Assembly: GCF_030064065.1 (NCBI RefSeq)
Contig: NZ_CP125946.1
Span: 1,674,001 to 1,738,000, forward strand
Direction: 5' to 3'
Length of the DNA: 64,000 nt
Source of the DNA: Rothia sp. SD9660Na
GTDB lineage: Bacteria; Actinomycetota; Actinomycetes; Actinomycetales; Micrococcaceae
In this document: in pieces, positions 56,254-64,000 of the stretch
How positions within the stretch are numbered: position 1 is the stretch's first letter
Layout: every line of letters starts with the position of its first letter
Program-made: the position numbers and the translations under genes
The notes under the pieces: model-generated
What the model was told of the DNA's origin: nothing
Seen by the model: the letters and a program-made list of their open reading frames with translations, nothing else
Database searches by the model: none

Positions 56254-57342
56254 ATGCCCTCTTTCCACTCAGGTACTTGGTCTAGCTCACTGCTGGAGCA
56301 CGCCATTGCCGTATACAGCCCTCGCCCCACCGACCAGCCGGTGTCCTCGGCGGCCTTCGGCAGGCTAGCTCAGCACCTGCTTGAGGAGGGGCTGCGGTTA
56401 CTCCCTGCCAGTGGCAGCGGCGGTGAAATTACCGGGGTAGAGATCCTCTCAGCCGGTATGCGCTCTGTGGTGCTGCGCCTTGGGATTCCTGGCTTTGCTG
56501 AGCCCTCTGTGGTGCTCAAATATTTTCGGCGCAAGGATTCAGCGACTAATTCCGGCGGTTTTAGCTATCTGCGCGAAAAGCACGGCCTTGCTGCCCTGAA
56601 TCAGGTTGCACCGGGGCTCTACCCCCGCCTGCTGGCGTCCGATGACACAGCCAGACTCTTGATTCTTGAGGACCTCGTCAGCAGCAACTCCACGGTCAGC
56701 CTGGGCGACATCTTACTCTCTTCCGGAGCGGACGCCGCACCCCACCGGGCCCTGACCGCATGGGTAGATACCTGGGCTAGTATCCTCCGCTCCCCCGCCC
56801 AGGCTGCCGCCCAGGCGTCTTTCTCAGCTGAGCTTGCGAGAGCCGATGCGCGGGCGTCTGCCCCGGGTTCCCTGCCCTCACCCCAGCTAGCCTTTAGGGG
56901 CCTGAACCTGCTAGCTGAAAGGCAAGGAGTTGCGGTAGAGTCGGCTGAATTCGCTCAGATGGAGCAGGCCGTGACAAGCATTATCTACCCGGCACCGAGC
57001 GAGAGGGTGCTGTCGTCCGGAGACTTCTCTCCGGCCAACCTGCTGCACCGAGCCGCTCCTGTACCTGGGGTTCACGGTATCGATGCTGAGGGTACCTGCT
57101 GGCACCACTGGGCACTACCGATAGCCGAGCTTCTGCTAGGCTTCCCATCCTGGCCCGAGGGCCCCCTCCCACCAGTATTAGTTGCCAGCCCGACCTGGCA
57201 GACGAAAACCCAAGACTTCTACCAGCGCATCGCTCCCCGCCCCCAAACAACCCTCAACCGTGACGAGCAGGTAGCAGCAGCAGCCCTCACTATCCAAGCA
57301 ATCTTGGCAGAACAGGCCACCGGGCAAGACCGGTCACAATAG
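56254..57342 (+). CDS. aminoglycoside phosphotransferase-like kinase family protein
   Basis: 362 residues with the outline of the APH/choline kinase fold: an ATP Lys in VVLKYFRRKD (about 86-95), LLILEDL hinge, a catalytic-loop-like SGDFSPANLLHR (about 251) and a metal-loop-like GIDAEGTCWHHW. The catalytic-loop His seen in most members (HGD) is Ser here, and DFE-type Asp is followed by Ala, so activity is uncertain. The substrate is unknown. Divergent from miaB, upstream of an amino acid permease. Confidence 0.7.
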   Translation: MPSFHSGTWSSSLLEHAIAVYSPRPTDQPVSSAAFGRLAQHLLEEGLRLLPASGSGGEITGVEILSAGMRSVVLRLGIPGFAEPSVVLKYFRRKDSATNSGGFSYLREKHGLAALNQVAPGLYPRLLASDDTARLLILEDLVSSNSTVSLGDILLSSGADAAPHRALTAWVDTWASILRSPAQAAAQASFSAELARADARASAPGSLPSPQLAFRGLNLLAERQGVAVESAEFAQMEQAVTSIIYPAPSERVLSSGDFSPANLLHRAAPVPGVHGIDAEGTCWHHWALPIAELLLGFPSWPEGPLPPVLVASPTWQTKTQDFYQRIAPRPQTTLNRDEQVAAAALTIQAILAEQATGQDRSQ

Positions 57343-57423
57343 CCCCTCTGTGCCCTACCGGGAGTACTATCTACTTCAGGACATCACACCGTACACCCCC
57401 TTCCCCTACTCCTAAGGACCCCT

Positions 57424-58647
57424 ATGTCTCAGCCCACCTCTTCAGGGTCAGTCACCTATCAGCGCCCAGCCCCAACCCTCAGCGTTCTTCAAGGTATTGC
57501 GCTCATCTTCGGAACCAACATCGGCGCAGGCATCCTCAGCCTACCCTACGCCGCCCGTCACGGCGGCTTCCTAGCGCTCGCAGTTGCCCTCACCGTCGCG
57601 GGGCTGCTGACCACCTTCTCCATGATGTATATCGCCGAGGTCTCCCAGCGCACCAAAGAACCACTACAGCTCTCGGGTCTTGCTGAAAAGTACCTGGGCC
57701 AGGCTGGCCGATGGGTTATCTTCTTGGCCATCATGGTCAACTCCATCGGCGCCCTCATCGCCTACGCGGCCGGGTCCGGCTCCCTACTGAATAACCTCAC
57801 CGGTCTACCCCAGCTCGCTGGCACCCTGCTCTTCTTCGCGCTTGGTTCCTTCATCATGTTCAAGGGCCTGCACGCCACCGGCCTGGTCGAAGGTCTCATT
57901 ACTACGGGTATGGCAGCAATTATTCTCGCCCTATCCCTCTGGACTATTGTGGGCCCCGGCATCACCCTCTCTAACCTGGTAGAGTTTCGCCCTTTCTTCA
58001 TCGTGCCGATTATGAACCTGGCGGTCTTTACCTTCATGGCCCAGTACGTGGTACCTGAACTGGTACGCGGGCTTGGCGATACCAACCCCAGGGCTATTCC
58101 TACCGCCCTAGTCGGCGGCATGTCAGCCACAGGCTTCACCTTAGCCCTGGTCCCCTTCGTGGCTCTGGGGCTTCTCGGTGATGATGTCTCTGAAGTTGTT
58201 ACCCTCTCCTGGGGTGAGGCCCTGGGGCCGCTGGCCTACTACCTGGCTAATATCTTTGCCCTGCTGGCCATGTTTACCTCTTTTGTAGCTATTGGCTACA
58301 CCGCTATGCGTAACATCCTCGACATCACCCGTTGGGAAGAACACGGTCCGCTTCGTCTTGCTGCTGTTGGCCTCACCGTTCTGCCGCCGCTGGCTATCTC
58401 TATTGCCGGCCTGGGTGGCTTCGTTTCCGCCCTGTCCTATGCCGGTGGTTTTGCCGGTGCAGCCATGTCTATCTTGCCGGTGCTGATGCTCCGAGCTGCA
58501 CGGCAGAAGGGCGAGCTGGAGCCTGTCTGGAAGGTAACCTGGCAGGCTCATCCTCTTGCCCAGGGAATCCTGATTGTGACCTATACGGTTGCCTTTATCT
58601 ATTCGGTTGCCGCCATTTTCGGTCTTCTGCCTAACGGCTGGTCCTAA
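57424..58647 (+). CDS. aromatic/hydroxy amino acid permease (HAAAP/APC superfamily)
   Basis: Membrane importer with eleven or so helices over 407 residues. N-terminal signature IALIFGTNIGAGILSLPYAA is that of the HAAAP family (TyrP, TnaB, Mtr, SdaC), with the unwound GAG helix for substrate binding. The last helix ends near the C-terminus. Substrate (Trp, Tyr, Ser or Thr) not determinable. It could be co-transcribed with the preceding kinase-like gene, 81 bp upstream. Confidence 0.87.
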   Translation: MSQPTSSGSVTYQRPAPTLSVLQGIALIFGTNIGAGILSLPYAARHGGFLALAVALTVAGLLTTFSMMYIAEVSQRTKEPLQLSGLAEKYLGQAGRWVIFLAIMVNSIGALIAYAAGSGSLLNNLTGLPQLAGTLLFFALGSFIMFKGLHATGLVEGLITTGMAAIILALSLWTIVGPGITLSNLVEFRPFFIVPIMNLAVFTFMAQYVVPELVRGLGDTNPRAIPTALVGGMSATGFTLALVPFVALGLLGDDVSEVVTLSWGEALGPLAYYLANIFALLAMFTSFVAIGYTAMRNILDITRWEEHGPLRLAAVGLTVLPPLAISIAGLGGFVSALSYAGGFAGAAMSILPVLMLRAARQKGELEPVWKVTWQAHPLAQGILIVTYTVAFIYSVAAIFGLLPNGWS

Positions 58648-58667
58648 CCGGTTACCGACCAGATAGG

Positions 58668-58711
58668 AGCTGGGGCGCACGATACACACCTGTGTACCGT
58701 GCGCCCCAGCT
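58668..58711. terminator. bidirectional terminator between permease and recX
   Basis: A 14-bp stem AGCTGGGGCGCACG with its complement and an inner TACAC/GTGTA stem; TTTTA follows on the plus strand. Confidence 0.8.
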
Positions 58712-58712
58712 T

Positions 58713-59714
58713 TTAGTCATAGGAGAAATAGCTATCTTCTGAGGCCATGCCCATCTCGCAGGCATAGGCCTCAACTTCTTCGCGCACCACGCTAAAAGCA
58801 AGACCAGCCGGGTAGCCCTTACGGCCCAGCATAGCCACCAGGCGACGCATGACCTTCTCTTTCTCAGCCCTGTCCCCCAGGTTCATGGAGGGGCGCAGTT
58901 TTTTGCGCACCAGCTCGTGGGCGTCAGCGCGCTCGTCCTCCTCGGTGCGCTGTTCTAGAGCTATTTCGGCAAGCTCACCCTCAACCCCCTTGGTTTTCAG
59001 TTCCCGCCGGATAGCCGACCGCGACAGCTTCTTCACGTTCATTCGAGTACGCACATACATGTCGGCGAATTCAGCGTCGTTGATCAGGTTGACCGCCTCA
59101 AACCGGTTTAGGATATCCTCAATAACCTCCGCCGAGATTTCTTTCTCAACCAGCTTTTTCTCCAGCATGGCCCGGGACTTAGGCGACGCAGCAAGCTGAT
59201 TCAGCACAATATTTTTAGCCCGCGTGAACTCACTTTCCGGCTCTTTTCCGCCCCTGCCCCGTTTCTCGGGCATAGGAGTAACCCCCTGCACCAGCATCTC
59301 TTCGTCGGTGACCGGCTCGTTCAGGGCTGAACCTTCACGGAAGAGCGGCTGGGAGCGCTTGCGCTGGGGAGTTTCGTTATCAGGGGCGGACGCCGCCCCG
59401 ATGGCCGGTGCGAAGGGAGAGCGGGCAGCGTATTTGGCGGGCGGTTTGCGGAACCCTTTTTTGAGGTTGGGGTTGCGACGGCTGGTGTATTTGCTCTGAC
59501 GGGCTGGTTCCGCAGCCTCGGCTACTTCCCCATCGTCACGGCTGCTGACCGCTGCGGCTGATGCTTTACCGGTGTAGGGGGTAGCGGTTCGCGTGCTGGC
59601 GTAGGCGCCAGACTCCCCCGGTAGATCCTGGGCCAGGCCCTGTGCCGCCGGGTGCCAGGCCGGGTACTCCTCAGGGGCAAGAAAATCTTCGACTCGTGGG
59701 TTTTCTGCGCTCAC
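58713..59714 (-). CDS. recX: RecX regulator with long N-terminal extension
   Basis: Modulates RecA filaments. The RecX part is the C-terminal half (from about residue 165): LNQLAASPKSRAMLEKKLVEKEI, NDAEFADMYVRTR, RRELKTKGVE and KVMRRLVAMLGRKGYP. The first 160 residues are Pro/Ala/Arg/Ser-rich, without a known domain and probably disordered, making it 333 residues where RecX is often 150-250. GTG start with GGAGGGG upstream. It follows recA after a hairpin, so it may be transcribed by read-through. Confidence 0.88.
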   Translation of the reverse strand: MSAENPRVEDFLAPEEYPAWHPAAQGLAQDLPGESGAYASTRTATPYTGKASAAAVSSRDDGEVAEAAEPARQSKYTSRRNPNLKKGFRKPPAKYAARSPFAPAIGAASAPDNETPQRKRSQPLFREGSALNEPVTDEEMLVQGVTPMPEKRGRGGKEPESEFTRAKNIVLNQLAASPKSRAMLEKKLVEKEISAEVIEDILNRFEAVNLINDAEFADMYVRTRMNVKKLSRSAIRRELKTKGVEGELAEIALEQRTEEDERADAHELVRKKLRPSMNLGDRAEKEKVMRRLVAMLGRKGYPAGLAFSVVREEVEAYACEMGMASEDSYFSYD

Positions 59715-59750
59715 ATTCCCCTCCTACTACCTACATCGTGTCATATCGAA

Positions 59751-59789
59751 AGCCGCCACCACCGGGGGCTTTTCCCGGTAGTGGCGGCT
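59751..59789 (-). terminator. hairpin between recA and recX
   Basis: A 16-bp stem AGCCGCCACCACCGGG against its complement, with one G-T-type mismatch. On the minus strand only TTTCGAT follows, so it is likely a partial terminator reducing recX expression. Confidence 0.65.
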
Positions 59790-59809
59790 ACTAGCTCGCT
59801 GTCATGAGT

Positions 59810-60916
59810 TTAGAAGTTCTCAGAGATATCATCGAGCGGGTCAACAGAGGTGCTGGGCTCTACCTCGTCCAGCTCTTCCTCGTCACCCTCAATGATGCCG
59901 AGCTTGACCATGGTCTTGTACTTGATCTCTTCGGTCAGTTCGGGGTTGTCCTTGAGGAAACGGCGCACGTTTTCCTTACCCTGCCCCAGCTGATCACCCT
60001 CGTAGGTGAACCAGGCGCCGGACTTCTTGACGACGTTGTGCTCAACAGCCAGGTCAAGAATACCGCCTTCAACCGAGATACCCTCACCGTAGAGAATATC
60101 GAATTCAGCCTGCTTGAAGGGCGGAGCCATCTTGTTCTTGACGACCTTAGCGCGAGTACGGTTACCAATGGGGTTAGCGCCATCCTTGAGGGTCTCAATA
60201 CGGCGAATATCGATACGTACCGAGGCGTAGAACTTCAGAGCCTTACCACCGGTGGTGGTTTCAGGTGAGCCGAAGAAAACACCAATCTTTTCGCGCAGCT
60301 GGTTGATGAAGATAGCGGTGGTGTTGGTTGCTGACAGGCGGCCGGTAATCTTACGCAGGGCCTGGGACATCAGACGGGCCTGCAGACCCACGTGGGAGTC
60401 ACCCATTTCGCCTTCAATTTCGGCGCGGGGCACCAGAGCGGCAACGGAGTCAACCACGATGATGTCGATGGAGCCTGAGCCCACCAGCATATCCATGATT
60501 TCCAGGGCCTGTTCACCGGTATCGGGCTGGGAGACCAGCAGGGCGTCGGTGTCTACACCCAGCTTGGCCGCGTAGACCGGATCAAGGGCGTGCTCAGCAT
60601 CAATGAAGGCTGCAATACCGCCGGCCTTCTGCACATTGGCAACAGCATGCAGGGCGACGGTGGTCTTACCGGAAGATTCAGGGCCGTAGATTTCTATCAC
60701 GCGGCCGCGGGGCAGGCCGCCAATGCCGAGGGCGGCGTCCAGGGCCAGAGCGCCGGTTGAAATAGTTTCAACCTTGCTGGCTTCGCGGTCACCCAGACGC
60801 ATGACGGAGCCCTTGCCGTAGTTCTTATCAATTTGGGCAAGGACGGCCTCAAGTGCCTTTTCGCGCCCTTCGGCGGGTACTTGACCTACTGACTGCATGC
60901 GAGCTTTCGCTGCCAT
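59810..60916 (-). CDS. recA: recombinase RecA
   Basis: DNA strand-exchange ATPase and LexA coprotease. Walker [10 protein letters not shown] at 78-86, the ALKFYASVR block, loop L2 [11 protein letters not shown] and the acidic tail ([10 protein letters not shown]). 368 residues. GAGG upstream of the ATG. An SOS-like box lies about 170 bp upstream. Confidence 0.97.
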   Translation of the reverse strand: MAAKARMQSVGQVPAEGREKALEAVLAQIDKNYGKGSVMRLGDREASKVETISTGALALDAALGIGGLPRGRVIEIYGPESSGKTTVALHAVANVQKAGGIAAFIDAEHALDPVYAAKLGVDTDALLVSQPDTGEQALEIMDMLVGSGSIDIIVVDSVAALVPRAEIEGEMGDSHVGLQARLMSQALRKITGRLSATNTTAIFINQLREKIGVFFGSPETTTGGKALKFYASVRIDIRRIETLKDGANPIGNRTRAKVVKNKMAPPFKQAEFDILYGEGISVEGGILDLAVEHNVVKKSGAWFTYEGDQLGQGKENVRRFLKDNPELTEEIKYKTMVKLGIIEGDEEELDEVEPSTSVDPLDDISENF

Positions 60917-61081
60917 GTATGTTCCTCATTTCTTATCGCGGTACGAGAGTTCTTCTCTGGCTACCACGGTAATACCTAGGGCTGACACTTTAAAGGTTCA
61001 GCACGAAGATTTTGAAAATCTGTGGATAACCCGGTTATGTGTCGCGGACTGCCGGTCGTTTGTTCACAAGCCTACAGGAAT

Positions 61082-61097
61082 TCGAACACATTTTCTA
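61082..61097. promoter_or_regulatory. SOS-like box upstream of recA
   Basis: TCGAACACATTTTCTA, a good left half and a poor right half of TCGAAC-N4-GTTCGA. Position fits LexA control of recA. Confidence 0.5.
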
Positions 61098-61126
61098 TTA
61101 AGTACGAATGATTTTCTAGCCTAGTG

Positions 61127-61342
61127 CTAAGGCTCAATATCAGGCCCCAACTGCCGTTCCACAGGAACGTCCTGCACCCGGCAAATAGCCAGCCATACCT
61201 CGCGCACGTTGGCGCCGGCGTCCAGAGCCTGCTGGGCCGTCAAATCCCCGAAGTCCCCGGGCACCAGATCACGGGCCAGATGGCGGGCATAGACCGAACC
61301 AAACTCATGGTCCATCGCTGCCCAAAATTCACTGAGCTTCAT
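61127..61342 (-). CDS. DUF3046 family protein
   Basis: 71-residue actinobacterial protein (MKLSEFWAAMDHEFGSVYARHLARDLV; DAGANVREVWLAICRVQDVP), with the usual place between clgR and recA. No known activity. AGGA precedes the ATG at 61342; the open frame to 61417 is not needed. Confidence 0.88.
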   Translation of the reverse strand: MKLSEFWAAMDHEFGSVYARHLARDLVPGDFGDLTAQQALDAGANVREVWLAICRVQDVPVERQLGPDIEP

Positions 61343-61387
61343 CTTCTTCCTCCCTCCACAGTACACAGACACCACAGAACACAAAGA

Positions 61388-61414
61388 GAGCCGAGCCCTC
61401 GCGGGGCCCGGCTC
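61388..61414 (-). terminator. clgR terminator
   Basis: GAGCCGAGCCC pairs with GGGCCCGGCTC (one mismatch); minus strand TCTTTGTG follows. Confidence 0.65.
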
Positions 61415-61444
61415 CATCTCTTAGTTACCTAAAGAGCGAATCGT

Positions 61445-61894
61445 CTAACGAGCTGCCAGGGGACGCTCGACGGCGGGAATATCGCGGCTTGAGGTTGCGG
61501 CGATACCGTATTCGCGCTTGAACTGTTCTGAGAACTCAGCGGGCACAGTATCGGGTACCGAGAAGCCTTCTTCAACAGCCATACGGGCTGAGACTTCGGC
61601 CAGCATAGCTGAGAGGGAGATGTTCAGTGCCTGGCAGATGGAAGCCAGCAACTCCGATGAGGCTTCCTTCTGGCCGCGTTCGACCTCGCTGAGGTAGCCC
61701 AGTGATACTCGGGCTGAGTGGGAAACTTCGCGGAGGGTGCGGCCCTGGCGCCGGCGAACATCGCGCAGAACTTCGCCGATAGCGTGGCGGAGCAGGATTA
61801 CTTTACCGGTGTCGTGGGCGGGGGCAGCGTTCTCAGTCTGACCCACATCCTTCCAACGGACGACACCGTTCACGGATACGGGCTGCTTAGTCAT
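61445..61894 (-). CDS. clgR: ClgR-like XRE-family regulator
   Basis: Regulator with a single helix-turn-helix ([48 protein letters not shown]). ClgR controls clp protease genes in actinobacteria, and the position between cinA and DUF3046/recA is the conserved one. 149 residues with a C-terminal Ala/Arg end. A GC-rich inverted repeat AGCGC-N6-GCGCT lies upstream at 61957-61972 but its spacing differs from the described ClgR site. Confidence 0.88.
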   Translation of the reverse strand: MTKQPVSVNGVVRWKDVGQTENAAPAHDTGKVILLRHAIGEVLRDVRRRQGRTLREVSHSARVSLGYLSEVERGQKEASSELLASICQALNISLSAMLAEVSARMAVEEGFSVPDTVPAEFSEQFKREYGIAATSSRDIPAVERPLAAR

Positions 61895-62098
61895 TTTTAT
61901 ACCAATCTCCTGGTTGTCGTGCTCCCGTTATATCAGGAGCGTGTGTTTTTCAGCCTAGCGCATTGTGGCGCTTTCGTCAGCTGACCTCAAGAATATTTCG
62001 TTTACTTACGACTTCTTTTCCTTACATCTATCTAACCCCACAGGGCTGTGTTTTCATTCCCTGTTAGCTGAAAAATTCATCTGAAAAAGTCTGAGAGT

Positions 62099-62641
62099 TT
62101 ACGCCGCAGTTTCTGCAACAAACTCTGTGAGCAGGTCCAGGGCGTCTTGAGCCGCCTGAACGCGAATCTCTGCCCGGTTGCCCACATAGTTTTTTTCAAG
62201 CACGCGGATGCCCCCGCTGCCCGGGTGCGCCACCGCCAGGTAGACGCGCCCCACCGGTTTTCCATCGCAGGGCTCAGGCCCGGCGGCACCGGTGGTGGCT
62301 ACACCAAAGTCAGCCCCGCACACCCGGGCGGTTCCCTGAGCCATCGCGATCGCGACGTCGGGGTCAACGGCGCCCCGCTCAGCTAACAGGTCAGCAGGTA
62401 CCCCCAGCACAGAGGCTTTGACCTCGGTGGCGTAGGAGATAACTCCACCCCGGTACACCGCAGATGCCCCGGGAACGGTGCAGATGAGCTGGCCCACCAT
62501 ACCCCCGGTCAGGGATTCTGCCGTTGCCAGCTGGGCACCGGCGTCCGCCCCCTTCTGTGCCCCATCAGCTGCGCGAGCTACCGCAACGGCAACCAGGCGG
62601 GCAGCAGCACGCTCAAGCTCCTGGGCCCTTATCTCTACCAT
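62099..62641 (-). CDS. cinA: CinA-family amidohydrolase
   Basis: Nicotinamide-nucleotide amidohydrolase domain only (PncC-like), without the N-terminal MoeA-like part. Signature TAESLTGGMVGQLICTVPGAS, YRGGVISYATEVK and TTGAAGPEPCDGKPVGRVY. 180 residues. Starts 6 bp after pgsA. Confidence 0.93.
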   Translation of the reverse strand: MVEIRAQELERAAARLVAVAVARAADGAQKGADAGAQLATAESLTGGMVGQLICTVPGASAVYRGGVISYATEVKASVLGVPADLLAERGAVDPDVAIAMAQGTARVCGADFGVATTGAAGPEPCDGKPVGRVYLAVAHPGSGGIRVLEKNYVGNRAEIRVQAAQDALDLLTEFVAETAA

Positions 62642-62647
62642 GCCAGG

Positions 62648-63250
62648 CTACTTCCCCTGGGCCGCAAAGTAGTCGCGGCGCAGCTGCATGGCCTTGATGA
62701 CGTAGTCGATACCGGTCACTACGGTTACGACCACCACGGCAGCCATGACCAGGTAGCCGGGCCATAGGGCCCAGGAACCGAGCTGGCCCAGCGGCAGAAT
62801 CATCAGCACCAGAGCCACCGTCTGCAGCACGGTCTTGAGCTTACCGCCCTTAGAGGCAGCCATGACCCCGTACTTGATAATGAACAGGCGCATCACCGTG
62901 ATACCCCACTCGCGCACCAGAATCACGATGGTGACCCACCACCACAGCTCCCCCAGCGTGGACAGCACCACGAAGGCCGCCCCGGTGAGCAGCTTATCGG
63001 CGATGGGGTCAGCGATTTTGCCGAAGCTGGTAATCAGGTTGTTTTTGCGGGCCAGATAGCCATCGAGCCAGTCGGTAATCATGGCCAGCACGAACACGGC
63101 GGCTGCCCACCAGCGTAGGCTCAGGTTGGCCTCGCCGTGGGGCCCGCCGGCCCAGAGGGCCCAGACGAACAGAGGAACCATCACAATGCGCAGGGCGGTC
63201 AGCGCATTCGGGATGTTCCAGTTAGAAGCGGTTGCGGTCTGGTCGGCCAC
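62648..63250 (-). CDS. pgsA: phosphatidylglycerophosphate synthase
   Basis: Makes phosphatidylglycerol phosphate from CDP-diacylglycerol in the membrane. CDP-alcohol phosphotransferase motif DWLDGYLARKNNLITSFGKIADPIADK with all the Asp residues. About five membrane helices, 200 residues. Downstream of ftsK. Confidence 0.93.
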   Translation of the reverse strand: MADQTATASNWNIPNALTALRIVMVPLFVWALWAGGPHGEANLSLRWWAAAVFVLAMITDWLDGYLARKNNLITSFGKIADPIADKLLTGAAFVVLSTLGELWWWVTIVILVREWGITVMRLFIIKYGVMAASKGGKLKTVLQTVALVLMILPLGQLGSWALWPGYLVMAAVVVVTVVTGIDYVIKAMQLRRDYFAAQGK

Positions 63251-63270
63251 GGTGTTCTCCTTAGGGTGGT

Positions 63271-63299
63271 TCCGCCCCGCTCACGATAAGCGGGGCGGA
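63271..63299 (-). terminator. hairpin between ftsK and pgsA
   Basis: A 10-bp perfect stem TCCGCCCCGC with its complement, loop of 9; no T run. A GCGGACGC copy overlaps the right arm (63295-63302). Confidence 0.5.
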
Positions 63300-63331
63300 C
63301 GCCGTCGGTTGGGTCTGGCGGGGGTGGCCGG

Positions 63332-64000
63332 CTAGCGGCCGGTCAGGTTCCAGGCGTCCTCGCTGTCGGGGTCGTCCGCCTCGTCGTAGTAGTCAACGGC
63401 CTGCGGCACCCCGTCGTTCATGTGGGCTACGGGACCCCCGCCGTAGGGGTCGCTGTCTGCAGGGGCCGGGGGCTCTTCACCACGAATCTTAGCGAGAACG
63501 GCGGGCAGGTCATCGGGCTGAACCAGCACATCGCGGGCCTTCGAGCCTTCAGAGGGACCAACAACTTCACGGGATTCGAGCAGGTCCATGAGGCGCCCTG
63601 CCTTAGCAAAGCCCACGCGTAGCTTGCGCTGTAGCATGGAGGTCGAACCGAACTGGGTGTTGACCACCAGTTCGGCTGCCCGCAGCAGGTCGTCCAGGTC
63701 GTCCCCAATGTCGTCGTCAATCTTCTTGGAGGGGGCAGCGGCGATCACATCGTCGCGGTAGACCGCTGGGGCCTGCTTCTTCACATGCTCCACGACCTCG
63801 TGAATCTCAGATTCGCCCACCCAGGCGCCCTGCACACGCATGGGCTTCGACGCACCCATGGGTAGGAAGAGGGCGTCACCCTGGCCGATCAGTTTCTCGG
63901 CACCGGGCTGGTCGAGCACCACGCGGGAGTCGGTGACCGAAGATGTCGCAAAAGCCATGCGGGAGGGCACGTTGGCCTTGATCAGGCCGGTGACCACGTC
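63332..64000 (-). CDS. ftsK: DNA translocase FtsK, C-terminal part (5' end outside window)
   Basis: Only the last 222 codons are present; the frame is open at the window edge. Seen: the end of the RecA-like motor ([33 protein letters not shown]) and the gamma winged-helix ([33 protein letters not shown]) that reads KOPS-type sequences, then an acidic, Pro-rich tail. It pumps chromosome DNA through the division septum. Confidence 0.94.
   Translation of the reverse strand, partial: DVVTGLIKANVPSRMAFATSSVTDSRVVLDQPGAEKLIGQGDALFLPMGASKPMRVQGAWVGESEIHEVVEHVKKQAPAVYRDDVIAAAPSKKIDDDIGDDLDDLLRAAELVVNTQFGSTSMLQRKLRVGFAKAGRLMDLLESREVVGPSEGSKARDVLVQPDDLPAVLAKIRGEEPPAPADSDPYGGGPVAHMNDGVPQAVDYYDEADDPDSEDAWNLTGR

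Noticed and set aside
61957-61972. ClgR autoregulatory site AGCGC-N6-GCGCT
   Set aside because: The described ClgR consensus has CGC-N5-GCG; here the gap is six, so I only mention it in the clgR entry.

Overview
The window looks like a chromosomal segment of a GC-rich actinobacterium of the family Micrococcaceae, most likely Rothia or a close relative. This is inferred from gene order (tyrS next to an rRNA leader; infC-rpmI-rplT, tsnR-type methyltransferase, pheST, arg genes; ftsK-pgsA-cinA-clgR-DUF3046-recA-recX-miaBA-dapF-hflX-lexA), from PriA-type HisA, ClgR and LexA proteins, and from several apparently leaderless genes. No database search was possible.

Layout. 1-828 is a leader region with three tandem sigma-70-like promoters on the minus strand, probably for an rRNA operon just outside the window. 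829-8850 (minus): tyrS, a HelD-like motor, a YefM/YoeB module, apt, argH, argG. 8976-14439 (plus): a membrane-anchored acidic protein, a sensor kinase and response regulator, a DASS-family carboxylate transporter and a glycerate kinase. 14469-27905: an acyl-CoA ligase-like gene, an ankyrin protein, argR-argF, the wreck of argC-argJ-(argB)-argD, pheST, small membrane proteins, a Nudix hydrolase and a 23S-type RNA methyltransferase.

28.1-37.3 kb is a defence island set between rplT and the tsnR-like gene: an Abi_2 (AbiD/AbiF) HEPN protein preceded by a strong hairpin, and a type I restriction-modification operon (hsdM, hsdS, hsdR) into which a DUF262/DUF1524 (GmrSD-like) protein with an alkyltransferase-like C-terminus is inserted and translationally coupled. 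hsdR carries two frameshifts, one in a G6 tract; hsdS carries 12-bp repeats of the kind that alter target spacing. A nitroreductase, a second Phd/RelE toxin-antitoxin pair and a GNAT follow.

39.4-64 kb is mostly conserved housekeeping: ribosomal protein/IF3 operon with an ATT-started infC and a leader attenuator, histidine genes, lexA with a divergent LysM protein under SOS boxes, DinG-like helicase, hflX, dapF, miaAB, recAX, clgR, cinA, pgsA and the 3' end of ftsK.

Together the arg genes tell one story: three double ARG boxes (each exactly 20 bp apart) and argR, argF, argG, argH are intact, while argC has a frameshift, argJ is fused into argD by a deletion that removed argB, and argD has further deletions. 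The cell should therefore need ornithine, citrulline or arginine from its surroundings. Across the window the octamer GCGGACGC is repeated about two dozen times, often as inverted pairs in terminators, and seems absent from the defence island; it behaves like an uptake-type signal or a mobile small repeat.
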